Source: JAIQFL01 sp035295745 (GTDB lineage: Bacteria; Acidobacteriota; Terriglobia; Bryobacterales; Bryobacteraceae). From it: 64,000 bases of DNA. The stretch spans positions 16,596 to 80,595 of the forward strand of contig DATGIL010000093.1 of NCBI GenBank assembly GCA_035295745.1. The letters are read 5' to 3'. This document shows, piece after piece, positions 15,078-23,872 of the stretch. The stretch's first letter is position 1. Each line of letters begins with the position of its first letter. Made by a program: the position numbers and the translations under genes. The notes below the pieces were generated by a model. That model made no database searches and was not told where the DNA came from. It was given only the letters and a program-made list of their open reading frames with translations.

Positions 15078-17201
15078 GTGATTCCAGTACTTTCCTCTCA
15101 CATTGAAAGCGTCACGGTGTACTCCAGCGGAGCCGTGGTCACGCGCGTGGCGGAGTTCTCTCCTGCCGATGGCGCCTGGCCCGAGCGCGTTCGCCTCGCT
15201 GGACTGCCCCTCGCCCTCGATGACAGCAGCATTCGCATTCGTATGGAGGGTGGTAGCGCGTCGGCCGTCAGCTTCCAAACCAGCCTCGAGATACCGAGCG
15301 ATGCGCCTTCGCCAGAAGCGATTGAGGACACCGTAAGGGCGGCCCGGCAGGAGGTATTGCAACTCGAAGACCGACTGCATGACGCCGATCGGCGCGCAGG
15401 GCTTTTCGCCGGACTCACGCCACCCGCCCGGCCCGACGCAGCGGAAGGCGAAGCGCCGCCTCCCAGTCCGCACGCCGGCCGCGTCGCGTTGTTTGAGTTT
15501 CAGCAACAAAATCTCAAAGCGATCTACGAGACGATTGAAGACCTGCGGGCCAAACTTCGCATCGCCCGCGAAGTCCTCGACTCGGCTCAGGAGAAGAAAC
15601 GCGCCGCCGGAACCGAACGAACCGCTCACGTCAACGAACTGCGAAAGACCGTGACCGTGGTGATACACGGTGAGGCGGCAGAGAGCACCGATCGCGCGCG
15701 CTTGCGGCTCGATTACCGTGTCCCAGGCGCGCGCTGGGCGCCTTCCTACGCAGTACGTTTTGCGACGGACCTCTCTCAAGTCACCATCACGGTGCGCGCC
15801 ATCGTCGCTCAAAGGACGGGCGAGAATTGGCAGAATGTGCTGGTCCTTCTCTCGACGGCCCAGATGCAAGCTTGGACGGAGTTGCCCGAGTTGGCCTCGC
15901 TTCGCCTGGGCCGTTGGCAAGCTCCCGTCCGGTCTGGATGGAGGCCCGCACCAGTTGGCGCCGAAGAGCTTTATGCCGACTACGACCGCGAGAAGAGCGC
16001 CATCCAACCGGCCGCGGCGGATCCGAAAGTAACAGCACTCGCGCGGAGGCTCGAATCGGCGGACGAAGACGAAGCGCCCGCTGCCCTTCCCCCGCCCCCT
16101 ATGCGTAAGCCCAGCGACACCCCGACCGGCGAATTCCCGCAGTACCCGCCCCCCGGACAGCCGATTCCCGCGCCACCGCCGTCCGGAGAGTTTACCCGGA
16201 TGTTTCAGCAGCCGCTTCCCCCTCCTCCGCCTGCTCCCCTGGCCGCTCCGCGCCCGCCGGCCCCTACCGCTGCGCCTGCGCAATTCACGGCCATGTTCCG
16301 GCGCCCGGGAACTGCGGCCCCGCCTGCCCAAACGGAGGGCCCTGCGCCAGTCCCCCCTCCTCCTGCCGAAATCCGCCCCGCACTCGCCGCCCTCGACTTC
16401 GGATCCTTGCGCATGCCAGGACCCACCGACTCCGTCCGTGCCAGACTCACGCCCGCTGAACGCACAGCCGGCCCGGAAGTGCTACGATCCGCGCTTGATG
16501 AGGCAGCCCGCTTGAGCCGCCTTCCAGCACGGTATGCCTTCGCATCATCTGTGGCAGGATTTGATTACGCCTACAAAGCCGAAATCCCAGTGGACATTCC
16601 GGCGGACCGCCAATTCCACTCCATCCCGCTCGTTTCGCTCGCAGCGCCGTCGCACTTGTACTACGTGACCGTTCCGCGCGAGTCGTCCGATGTCTTTCGA
16701 TTCGCGGAAATCGTCAATCCCCTGGGTGCGCCTTTGTTGCCTGGCCCCGCGGACATCTACATGGGCAACAACTTTCTGATGACCGTACCGCTCCGTCTCA
16801 CCACGCCCAAAGGCAAGATCCACCTCGGACTCGGCGTCGAACAGCGCATCAAGGTCGCGCGCAACATCGCGTACAGCGAAACCGCAACAGGCCTCATGAG
16901 CGGAACCTTGAACTTGAAGCACGAAATCCAGATCGAGGTCCGCAATCAACTCCGAATCGCGGCGCCCGTCGAAGTGCGCGAGCGGGTGCCCGTCACCCGC
17001 GAAGGCGACGATCAACTTAGAGTGACCACAACTGCCAAGCCCGCGTGGGAACCGTACGATCCGCCAGGCGTTGGTCTTCGCGGTGGATACGTCTGGAAGG
17101 TCCAGGTGCCCCCTTCCGAGGCGATCAATCTGCAAGCCATCTACATCATCACTCTGCCGGCCAAAATGGAGCTCGCGGCCGGCAATCGGCGGGAGGCGTA
17201 A
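15078..17201 (+). CDS. MuiA-like DUF4139 protein with long proline-rich insert
   Basis: 707 residues. The N-terminal DUF4140-type segment (SHIESVTVYSSGAVVTRVAEF, about 5-110) contains a coiled-coil stretch (about 85-185), and the C-terminal DUF4139 beta-rich region includes RLDYRVPGARWAPSYAVRF, GENWQNVLVLLSTA and a C-terminal block from about 470 (ARYAFASSVAGFDYAYKAE, VGLRGGYVWKVQVPPSE). The family is named after a mucoidy inhibitor; its molecular role is unknown. Between about 335 and 430 sits a proline-rich, probably disordered insert with repeated short motifs (GEFPQ 351-355, GEFTRMF 370-376, QFTAMF 402-407). There is no signal peptide, which is odd for this family. GTG start. The next gene follows with no gap. 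Confidence 0.83.
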   Translation: MIPVLSSHIESVTVYSSGAVVTRVAEFSPADGAWPERVRLAGLPLALDDSSIRIRMEGGSASAVSFQTSLEIPSDAPSPEAIEDTVRAARQEVLQLEDRLHDADRRAGLFAGLTPPARPDAAEGEAPPPSPHAGRVALFEFQQQNLKAIYETIEDLRAKLRIAREVLDSAQEKKRAAGTERTAHVNELRKTVTVVIHGEAAESTDRARLRLDYRVPGARWAPSYAVRFATDLSQVTITVRAIVAQRTGENWQNVLVLLSTAQMQAWTELPELASLRLGRWQAPVRSGWRPAPVGAEELYADYDREKSAIQPAAADPKVTALARRLESADEDEAPAALPPPPMRKPSDTPTGEFPQYPPPGQPIPAPPPSGEFTRMFQQPLPPPPPAPLAAPRPPAPTAAPAQFTAMFRRPGTAAPPAQTEGPAPVPPPPAEIRPALAALDFGSLRMPGPTDSVRARLTPAERTAGPEVLRSALDEAARLSRLPARYAFASSVAGFDYAYKAEIPVDIPADRQFHSIPLVSLAAPSHLYYVTVPRESSDVFRFAEIVNPLGAPLLPGPADIYMGNNFLMTVPLRLTTPKGKIHLGLGVEQRIKVARNIAYSETATGLMSGTLNLKHEIQIEVRNQLRIAAPVEVRERVPVTREGDDQLRVTTTAKPAWEPYDPPGVGLRGGYVWKVQVPPSEAINLQAIYIITLPAKMELAAGNRREA

Positions 17202-18749
17202 GTGGCAGCGGAGCCTGACTTTCCCATTGCGGAAGTGATGCTGCTCGAAGATCGTGCACAGATCACCCGGCGCGGAATGTTTACGCTTTCCGACGGTCTG
17301 ACCCACATAACGGTTCCAGGCGTCGCGCCCGTACTGAGCGATAAGAGCCTGACCGCCCGCATTCTTCAGGGCGCGCAGGCGCAGGTGTGCGACGCACGTG
17401 TGGTGCGCTTTCGCAAGGCACTGCGCGAGGAGCGTCCCGCCGCCACTAGCGAGCTCGAAATCACCATCGAGGATGCGCTGCGGGAACTGCGAACGCTCCA
17501 GGTGGAACGTACTCGCCTGGAAGGGCAACTCGCCGGTATCGAGACGATCGAAGACCTGGTGCTGCAGGAGTTGAAACAGGATGCCGCCTGGAATCGCGAC
17601 TCCCGCGAGAGTGTGGCGGAGGAACTCGATCGTCTCGCCCGAGAGTCCGGCGCGCTCCACGCGGAACATGCCGCGCTGGTGGTGAAGGGCGAAGTGCAGC
17701 GTCAGAATCTGCGCGATCTGACAGCGGGCATCGAGCGACTGCTCCATCCGTCCACGCTCATCGGCGCGAACCTTGAAGTCGACATTCAGTCGGCTGCCGG
17801 CGGCCTATGCGAGATCGAGTTGTCCTACGTCGTGCCCGGCGCTTGTTGGCGGCCCTGGCATACGGCGGAGCGTCTCGCAGGACCCTCGCCTTCGGTGCGG
17901 ATTCGTTCCGAGGCATGTGTGTGGCAAAACACCGGAGAGGACTGGAAGGGCGTCACCCTGCTCTTTTCCACTGAGCGCCCGTCCCTCGGCGTCGAACCAC
18001 CTGTGCTGCAGAGCGACGTGATCGAAGCGCGGCCCAAGCCTCTGACCGTGACAGTGGCGACCCGCGAGCAAACCGTCCAGACTACGGGCTTAGGGACCGC
18101 CGTGACCGAGACCGCCGAACTGCCGGGCATCGACGATGGCGGCGACGTCTTCGCGATTCGCAGCACCGCAAAGGCCGACATTCCTTCCGATGGGAGGCCG
18201 TATCGCGTGCCTTACGCGAGCTTCGAAGCGAGTGCCGAAACGAACCTTATCCTAATGCCGGAACTGGCCCCCGCGGTGATTCGCAAGACGGTCCAAACGA
18301 ACTCCGGTTCGGTTGCCCTGCTGGCCGGTCCGGTCGACCTGATCGGCGAGGGTGGGTATCTGGGACGCACGCAGGTAAAACTCATCGCTCCGAGCGAGCG
18401 TTTCGCTCTGGGCTGGGGGCCGGAGAACGCGCTTCGCATGCATCGCGAACTGGACAAAGTCGACGAGGAGTCCGGACTCACCGGCAACATGGTCACGAGC
18501 CAGCGGACGGTGACGATTCAGTTGAGCAATATCGGTGCGGAGGAGTTCACAATCCGCGTGACGGAGCGCGTGCTGGTGAGCGAGATCGAGCAAGTGGAAG
18601 TAACCGTGGACCAGCGCGAAACCACCCAGGCAAGGACCACGGATGAGAACGGCTTCGTCACCTGGGACGTGCGCCTGCCGCCTTTCGGCCAGGAGTCGCT
18701 ACGCCTGGTCTACCGGATCAGGCACCGCAAAGACATTGTGGGGATCTGA
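17202..18749 (+). CDS. MuiA-like DUF4139 protein, second tandem paralogue
   Basis: 515 residues, starting on a GTG directly after the stop of the first paralogue, so the two are surely cotranscribed and may work together. The layout is the same without the proline-rich insert: an N-terminal segment (EVMLLEDRAQITRRGMFTL), a helical middle (about 90-195), then DUF4139 with IELSYVVPGACWRPWHTA, CVWQNTGEDWKGVTLLFS and a C-terminal part ending ENGFVTWDVRLPPFGQESL. The proteins are only distantly similar in sequence. No signal peptide is visible, so a cytoplasmic location is suggested. Function unknown; a heterodimer with the upstream protein is a reasonable guess. Confidence 0.83.
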   Translation: MAAEPDFPIAEVMLLEDRAQITRRGMFTLSDGLTHITVPGVAPVLSDKSLTARILQGAQAQVCDARVVRFRKALREERPAATSELEITIEDALRELRTLQVERTRLEGQLAGIETIEDLVLQELKQDAAWNRDSRESVAEELDRLARESGALHAEHAALVVKGEVQRQNLRDLTAGIERLLHPSTLIGANLEVDIQSAAGGLCEIELSYVVPGACWRPWHTAERLAGPSPSVRIRSEACVWQNTGEDWKGVTLLFSTERPSLGVEPPVLQSDVIEARPKPLTVTVATREQTVQTTGLGTAVTETAELPGIDDGGDVFAIRSTAKADIPSDGRPYRVPYASFEASAETNLILMPELAPAVIRKTVQTNSGSVALLAGPVDLIGEGGYLGRTQVKLIAPSERFALGWGPENALRMHRELDKVDEESGLTGNMVTSQRTVTIQLSNIGAEEFTIRVTERVLVSEIEQVEVTVDQRETTQARTTDENGFVTWDVRLPPFGQESLRLVYRIRHRKDIVGI

Positions 18750-18782
18750 AGCTGGCACGTCGCGTGCAAAACTGGGACGAAC

Positions 18783-20366
18783 ATGCGAGCGCTCTGGATA
18801 TTCCTTCTTCTCACGATCTCGATGTGTGCGCAGAACACGCCGCCAGTGGAGGGCGTAGTGCTAACTCCGGCGGGTGTGGGAATCGCGGGCGTCACCGTGG
18901 AATTGACGGCCCAGGGCAAGAAAGACGCGGCCTACACCGTTGCCACCGATAAAAACGGCCGCTTCCAGATTGCCGCAGTCGCTCCCGGCGACTACTCCGT
19001 CTCTTACGATCTGGAAGGTTACGGACCGCCCGACGATGAACCCACCCAGACGCCTCTTCACGTCAGTCCGGACGCCAGTGTAGTCACCTTACGTCACGAA
19101 CTGCTGCCGATGGCCACACTGAGCGGCCAGGTCCTCGATACCGACGGAAACCCCGTTCCCAAGGTCGCGGTGGAATGGCTCAATACGATATACGGTCTCA
19201 CCCAGATGACCACCACTACGGACGACCAGGGGAGGTTCCGCTTTCCGCGAATCATGCCGGGAAGTTACATCGTGCGCGCTGCACCCGATTCCAACATCGA
19301 CCGGTATATTAAGGTGATCTCCAAGCCGCGCCAGGAGCGGTCCGCGCCGGACTATCAACTCGGAGCCGATCGCAAACTTTGGGCGCCTACCTACTTTCCC
19401 AACTCACTCGACCGTGCGCAGGCGTCCGTGATCCGCGTACGTGGCGGCGAAAGTCTGGAAGGCTTCGACATCCACTTGCAGAAGACCACCGCCTTTCGCA
19501 TTCACGGCGTGGTGCTCGACGAGAGCGGACGCGGGGCGGCTCACGCTTCCGTCAAGTTGAAATCAGCGGACACGCAGGACATGACGTCGGGCCGCCCTCC
19601 GTATGCGGAGGTCAACAGCGGCGAAGATGGCAGCTTCGAATTCCCCAGCGTTGGGCCGGGCCGTTGGCGAATCGTCGCCGAAATCAAAGAGGCCAATGTC
19701 GAGCGCAGGGGCTTCGCGACGCCGTTCGTCACCCGGTTTGATCTCGAGGACATCCGGATCCACCTCAGCGCGCCCTTTCCGGTCACAGGCATCGCGGAGG
19801 GATTGACGGGGAAAGAGACGCGCCCCGCGCAGTTCCGGCTGGTGCCTGTGGACGGGCCGGTGGAACAGGATGTGTATTCGGGTTCCCTCAAAGAAGGCAA
19901 GATGTATGCGGAGGCCTACCCTGGCCGTTACCAGGTTTCCGTGGGAACTCCCGTGGGCTACTACCTCGACTCCATCCTGTTCGAGCATCGCGACGTACTG
20001 GGGCAGGAGATCGAACTCAGCACCGCCCCGCCCACGCTCCGCTTCGTTTATCGCGCCGACGGCGGACATGCGCATGGCAGCGTTGAAAACGGCAGCCGCG
20101 CTTCCGTGATTCTGATTCCTCAAAATGAGACGTGGTTTGCTCAGCGCCTCTTTCTGTACCAGGCACGCTGCGATGATGCGGGCCACTACAAGATCGACCA
20201 CATCCGTCCGGGAGACTATTTCGCCATCGCACTGAGCCAGATGGATTGGAGCCTGTTGTACAGCCCGTCCGCGATGACCGTGTTAGCCAAGATCGCGACG
20301 CGCATCACGGTGGAGCACGACGCCGATACCGTCGCCGACCTCAAGGCCCAAGTCTGGCCCGAGTAG
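18783..20366 (+). CDS. Secreted protein with carboxypeptidase-regulatory domains
   Basis: 527 residues with a signal peptide (MRALWIFLLLTISMCAQ) and at least three carboxypeptidase-regulatory/SdrD-B-like beta-sandwich repeats: VEGVVLTPAGVGIAGVTVEL with GRFQIAAVAPGDYSVSY, then LSGQVLDTDGNPVPKVAVEW with GRFRFPRIMPGSYIV, then IHGVVLDESGRGAAHASVKL with GSFEFPSVGPGRWRIV. Many such proteins occur in Acidobacteriota and are thought to sit at the cell surface or periplasm; no catalytic residues are seen. It lies 33 bp after the second MuiA-like gene on the same strand and may be in that operon. Function unknown. Confidence 0.8.
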   Translation: MRALWIFLLLTISMCAQNTPPVEGVVLTPAGVGIAGVTVELTAQGKKDAAYTVATDKNGRFQIAAVAPGDYSVSYDLEGYGPPDDEPTQTPLHVSPDASVVTLRHELLPMATLSGQVLDTDGNPVPKVAVEWLNTIYGLTQMTTTTDDQGRFRFPRIMPGSYIVRAAPDSNIDRYIKVISKPRQERSAPDYQLGADRKLWAPTYFPNSLDRAQASVIRVRGGESLEGFDIHLQKTTAFRIHGVVLDESGRGAAHASVKLKSADTQDMTSGRPPYAEVNSGEDGSFEFPSVGPGRWRIVAEIKEANVERRGFATPFVTRFDLEDIRIHLSAPFPVTGIAEGLTGKETRPAQFRLVPVDGPVEQDVYSGSLKEGKMYAEAYPGRYQVSVGTPVGYYLDSILFEHRDVLGQEIELSTAPPTLRFVYRADGGHAHGSVENGSRASVILIPQNETWFAQRLFLYQARCDDAGHYKIDHIRPGDYFAIALSQMDWSLLYSPSAMTVLAKIATRITVEHDADTVADLKAQVWPE

Positions 20367-20378
20367 CGCCGGTCAGCG

Positions 20379-22517
20379 TCACTGTACCGGAACGAACCTC
20401 ACGTTGATATAAGCCTGCCGCTGACCACCCGCCTGCGGGAAACTCCCTTTGCGCACCGCATCAAGCGCAGTCTGCACCAGTGCCGGGTCCGAGGCGCTGG
20501 AGATTTCCGCTTCCACCACGGCGCCCTCGCCATTCAACGAAGCGTGCACGATCACCGGCTTGGCCGGTCCGGAAACGGACGGCGTTGGAATCTGCATGGG
20601 GAACCGCGTCGGCAGTTCGAGCGTTGCTACCGGCCCGCGCGCGACCATCTCCGGAGTCGGCCGGAGCGTCTGGGGGTCGACCGGACCCAAATCGGAGGTG
20701 GAGATTTGCGCGTCGAGCACCGTCGCGCCGTTGACATAGATCGTGATGCGGCTGGGAACCGTGCGCCCGTGGAACTGCGCACTCGCATAGCTGTAAACAA
20801 CATACGTTCCGGGCGCCACCGACTCCACCTGCAGCAGCTTGGTCGCGTTATCCACGCAATACTCTTCCTCTTCCCAGAGACGCGTGGGCTGTGTAGGCGC
20901 GACCATCCGCGAGGTCAGCAGGCAGGTCGCGGGCTGGCCGTTCCACTGAATCGCGGCGGTGCGTACCTGCATGTTCGAAGGCATCTGCTGCACCGCCCAG
21001 AAGATTGCATTACGCAGCATGTGCACACGCATCGGGACTGCGCCCGGCGTCGTCGCGCCCGTTGCCTCTTCGAATGCCAGGCTGCGGGCCACCGAGTAAT
21101 TGCCCATAGTGGCCGTCCAGCGCCACGTCTGGCCGTTGAGCCAACTCTCCACGAGTTCTCCGCTACCGCCTTCCACGCCGCTACCCGAGGCGGTGAATGA
21201 CGCCTTGAGGACATAGGGAGCCGAGCCGGCACGATGGGTTTGCCCGTTCGCCTTCGCGAACTCGAGCAGCGAGAGTGCGTTGGCTCGATCCTCGGCGGTG
21301 GCGGGCGTTTGCACGTTCCCGACGACCGGCTCGTGCGGATCGGGCGGGATCGGCACGGATACGCCCCGCTGGCCCTGTGCGCCCACGCGCGGCAGCGGCA
21401 TCTGCTGCGGCGGCGCCATCGCCATGGTCACACGCGAGCGCACAGGTGCACTGGCCGGCGGAGCGTCCGCAGGGGCCACGGCAGCGTCCATCACGCGGAC
21501 CTGCGCCTGGGCCGAGAGAGGAAAGTGAACGCAAGCCACCCACATGGCGGCTGCCAGCATCGCCGTCATGGAGCAGTAGGATGAGAGCAATCTGAGTTTA
21601 GACATAGAGACCTCCGAAAGTAAGGAATGCATTCGCTGTGTCAAATGCCGGCGCCGCAGAAACAGAGGCGCGGGCGCAAGATCGAGAAGGGGACGCTGCC
21701 GCGCAATCGCCAACAGCGCATCGATGTAAGATTCGCGAGCAGCGGTCAGTCGGACCGACTCCGCATCCACCAGTTGTTCGCGCGCCAGCCGCGCCTGCGC
21801 GAGCAGCCACCAAACGCCGGGATTGAACCACAACAGCGCGCCCGCGAGTTCCTCCAGAAGCGTCACCGGCCAATCGTGCCGGCGTACGTGCAACAGTTCG
21901 TGGCAGGCGATGCCGCACTGCGCTTCCTCTCCGAGCGCCAGAAACACCTCCGGCAGCAACACGACGGGAGCGAGCCAGCCTAACATCACCGGACCGGGAG
22001 CCTCTGAAGAGACGCAGAATACTGCGTCGGCATGTGTGATCGAAGAGGCAGCCTGCACCGACTCCGGAAAGGGATAGAGCGGCGTCGCGCCGATTCGTAG
22101 TTTTCGGATCTGCCAAAGTCCGGCCACTAACCAGCCCAGACGCGCCACCGCGCCCGCCAGTAGAATCCACCACAGCGTCGTATTCCGAAAGATGGATGCG
22201 GACTGACGATCAACCGGCGTCGGCGCGGCAGGCGACGGCGATCCCGAGGCAGAACGAAGGCCGCCCAGGGAAGAGCGTGGCGGTGCGGCCGGGACGTCGG
22301 AGTCGCCCGCGGCCTCCGGATGTCGCTCGATCACGATCACTGGATGCCGCCAGGGCTCCACAAACGGAAGCACAACGCATACGGCCAGCATCAAGTGGCA
22401 CCACGCGAGTTGCGTACGCGGATGACGCACGCGGAAGAGCATCGGCAATAGCGCTGCCACGGATGCCAGCGCAACGGTCTGCACGATCCACGACAGCAGA
22501 TTTTCCCAGGTCCCCAT
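20379..22517 (-). CDS. BlaR1/M56-family membrane metallopeptidase with TonB-like C-terminus
   Basis: 712 residues. N-terminal membrane helices (about 8-28, 40-56, 115-135) surround an M56 peptidase domain with zinc motif HELLH at 206-210 (CHELLHVRRHDWPV), the membrane stretch LLWFNPGVWWLL and EQLVDAES, which probably supplies a further ligand. A helix near 310-330 leads to a long periplasmic part with a Pro/Ala-rich linker and a TonB C-terminal-like module at the end (VIVHASLNGEGAVVEAEISS, YINVRFVPVQ). In the BlaR1 system such a protein senses an outside signal and cleaves a BlaI repressor. The repressor gene lies 2 bp upstream on the same strand. The sensed signal is unknown; no beta-lactamase is nearby. 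Confidence 0.88.
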   Translation of the reverse strand: MGTWENLLSWIVQTVALASVAALLPMLFRVRHPRTQLAWCHLMLAVCVVLPFVEPWRHPVIVIERHPEAAGDSDVPAAPPRSSLGGLRSASGSPSPAAPTPVDRQSASIFRNTTLWWILLAGAVARLGWLVAGLWQIRKLRIGATPLYPFPESVQAASSITHADAVFCVSSEAPGPVMLGWLAPVVLLPEVFLALGEEAQCGIACHELLHVRRHDWPVTLLEELAGALLWFNPGVWWLLAQARLAREQLVDAESVRLTAARESYIDALLAIARQRPLLDLAPAPLFLRRRHLTQRMHSLLSEVSMSKLRLLSSYCSMTAMLAAAMWVACVHFPLSAQAQVRVMDAAVAPADAPPASAPVRSRVTMAMAPPQQMPLPRVGAQGQRGVSVPIPPDPHEPVVGNVQTPATAEDRANALSLLEFAKANGQTHRAGSAPYVLKASFTASGSGVEGGSGELVESWLNGQTWRWTATMGNYSVARSLAFEEATGATTPGAVPMRVHMLRNAIFWAVQQMPSNMQVRTAAIQWNGQPATCLLTSRMVAPTQPTRLWEEEEYCVDNATKLLQVESVAPGTYVVYSYASAQFHGRTVPSRITIYVNGATVLDAQISTSDLGPVDPQTLRPTPEMVARGPVATLELPTRFPMQIPTPSVSGPAKPVIVHASLNGEGAVVEAEISSASDPALVQTALDAVRKGSFPQAGGQRQAYINVRFVPVQ

Positions 22518-22519
22518 GA

Positions 22520-22903
22520 CTACTGCTTCTTTCTGCGCTCCTGTACCAGCTTTTCGATTTCGTCCAGTTCTTCGGGGCGAATGTGACGATCTTCCATCAG
22601 GTGCAGCAGCAACGGTTGGGCCGACCCATTAAAGACACGGTTGACGAACTCTTCCACCATGCTCTCGACCACCTGGGTCTGCGGCTTGCTCGGCGTGTAG
22701 ACGTAGGCGCGTTCGCCGGGTTCTTTCTTGACGTGCCCCTTGCGCTCCAAAACTCCCATCATCGTCAGAACGGTGGTGTAGGCGATCTTTCGCTGTTCCA
22801 GCAGATCGCCATAGACCTCGCGGACGGTGGCGTGTCCGCGTTTCCAGATGACTTTAAGGATCTCGAGTTCCAGACCGGTCGGGATGGTTTCGGGCGGCTT
22901 CAT
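22520..22903 (-). CDS. BlaI/MecI/CopY-family repressor
   Basis: 127 residues from the ATG at 22903 (MKPPETIPTGLELEILKVIW). The winged helix is standard for the family: LEILKVIWKRGHATVREVY, AYTTVLTMMGVLERKGHVKKE, ERAYVYTPSKPQ, and the C-terminal dimerisation helices (MVEEFVNRVFNGSAQPLLLHL). The repressor is probably inactivated by proteolysis triggered by the M56 partner encoded 2 bp downstream. A perfect 8-bp dyad lies over its own -10 region, so it very likely autoregulates. The longer frame to 22972 is not used because it would include the operator and promoter. Confidence 0.92.
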   Translation of the reverse strand: MKPPETIPTGLELEILKVIWKRGHATVREVYGDLLEQRKIAYTTVLTMMGVLERKGHVKKEPGERAYVYTPSKPQTQVVESMVEEFVNRVFNGSAQPLLLHLMEDRHIRPEELDEIEKLVQERRKKQ

Positions 22904-22910
22904 TTCACCA

Positions 22911-22948
22911 ATGACTAATAACTTAGTCATTAGTGGAACGATTGTCAA
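22911..22948 (-). promoter_or_regulatory. Promoter and operator of the repressor/peptidase operon
   Basis: On the minus strand, TTGACA (22943-22948) and TAAGTT (22920-22925) are 17 bp apart. The dyad ATGACTAA-TAAC-TTAGTCAT (22911-22930) covers the -10 element and lies 7 bp before the ATG at 22903. Placement and symmetry match BlaI-type autorepression. Confidence 0.75.
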
Positions 22949-23018
22949 GCGCAAAAAGGGACGGATCCGCACACTCCCAACCCTGATTGCGTCCCGGAGT
23001 TGTTACGATGAGATCCTT

Positions 23019-23828
23019 ATGAAATCGAGACTTCGCTTTGTGTGGGCTTTTTCTTTGGGCAGCGCGTTCCTCACGGCTTCACACGCTCAAACCGTGAGCC
23101 CGAAGTTAACCACTGCCGCTGCGGTAACCCAGGGAGGCGTCATCCCATACTTCGCCGATGGAGGCGGGTGGACCACCAGTTTCAGCCTCACCTGTTTGTC
23201 GACGCCGGCCTGTGCTCTCACTTTCACCTATGTTGGTTCCAATGGAAGCAATCTAGCCGTGCCGATGAAGATCACTCTTCCTGGCTCTTCGGGGCCGACC
23301 CAGACGACCGCGACCCAAAGTTCAATCGACATCGCGTTGGCGTTTGGGCAAGGTGCACTGATCGAGACCTTAGGCCAGAACCCTGACGTTAGGACAGGCG
23401 GCATTGATATCGTCTCGAGTTCCTTGCTCGCCGGGTTCTCGACGTTTCGTCAGAGCGTTCCAGGCCGGCCGGATAACGAGGCAACCGTACCTATGGAAGA
23501 TCGGAATTTCAATGGCCGATTCATCATCGGCTTCGATAACCGCAGCGGGTTCGCGACTGGGGTCGCCTTAACGAACCTCACCAACAATGCTCGTGCGGAT
23601 GTCGTCGTTACGGGGATCGATTTGAACAACCAGGCGCTGTTCACGGGATTGATTTCACTCGATCCCCTAAACGGAACCACTTTTAATGTAGCGGAGAAAT
23701 TTCCCGCAACAGCCGGCAAAGTGGGGCTTTTGAATTTCCAAGCTCAGAATGCATTCATCACGGGGACCGGTTTCCGATTCAATCCCGGCGGCGCCTTCAC
23801 GACACTCCCAATCTTCCAACTCCACTGA
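23019..23828 (+). CDS. Secreted protein of unknown function
   Basis: 269 residues with a signal peptide (MKSRLRFVWAFSLGSAFLTASHAQ). The mature part is beta-rich and polar, with two recurring patterns: GGVIPYFADGGGWTTSFSL near the N-terminus and FIIGFDNRSGFATGVALTNL in the middle. This looks like a two-domain beta-sandwich built on the same plan, recalling surface or matrix proteins. I do not recognise a named family. I start at the ATG at 23019, 5 bp after a GATGA, because it gives the signal peptide; the upstream extension runs through the divergent repressor's control region. Neighbours give no functional hint. Confidence 0.7.
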   Translation: MKSRLRFVWAFSLGSAFLTASHAQTVSPKLTTAAAVTQGGVIPYFADGGGWTTSFSLTCLSTPACALTFTYVGSNGSNLAVPMKITLPGSSGPTQTTATQSSIDIALAFGQGALIETLGQNPDVRTGGIDIVSSSLLAGFSTFRQSVPGRPDNEATVPMEDRNFNGRFIIGFDNRSGFATGVALTNLTNNARADVVVTGIDLNNQALFTGLISLDPLNGTTFNVAEKFPATAGKVGLLNFQAQNAFITGTGFRFNPGGAFTTLPIFQLH

Positions 23829-23872
23829 AGTCAGCCAAGCGGGGTGAGCAGACGCCCCCGCATCAGTGGTGT

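Noticed and set aside
14862..16331. 489-codon minus-strand frame opposite the first MuiA-like gene
   Set aside because: Arg/Gly-rich antisense translation of a GC-rich gene; no motif.
23001..23020. TACGAT near 23005 as a -10 element for the secreted protein gene
   Set aside because: It lies at the start codon itself and has no -35 partner at a sensible distance.
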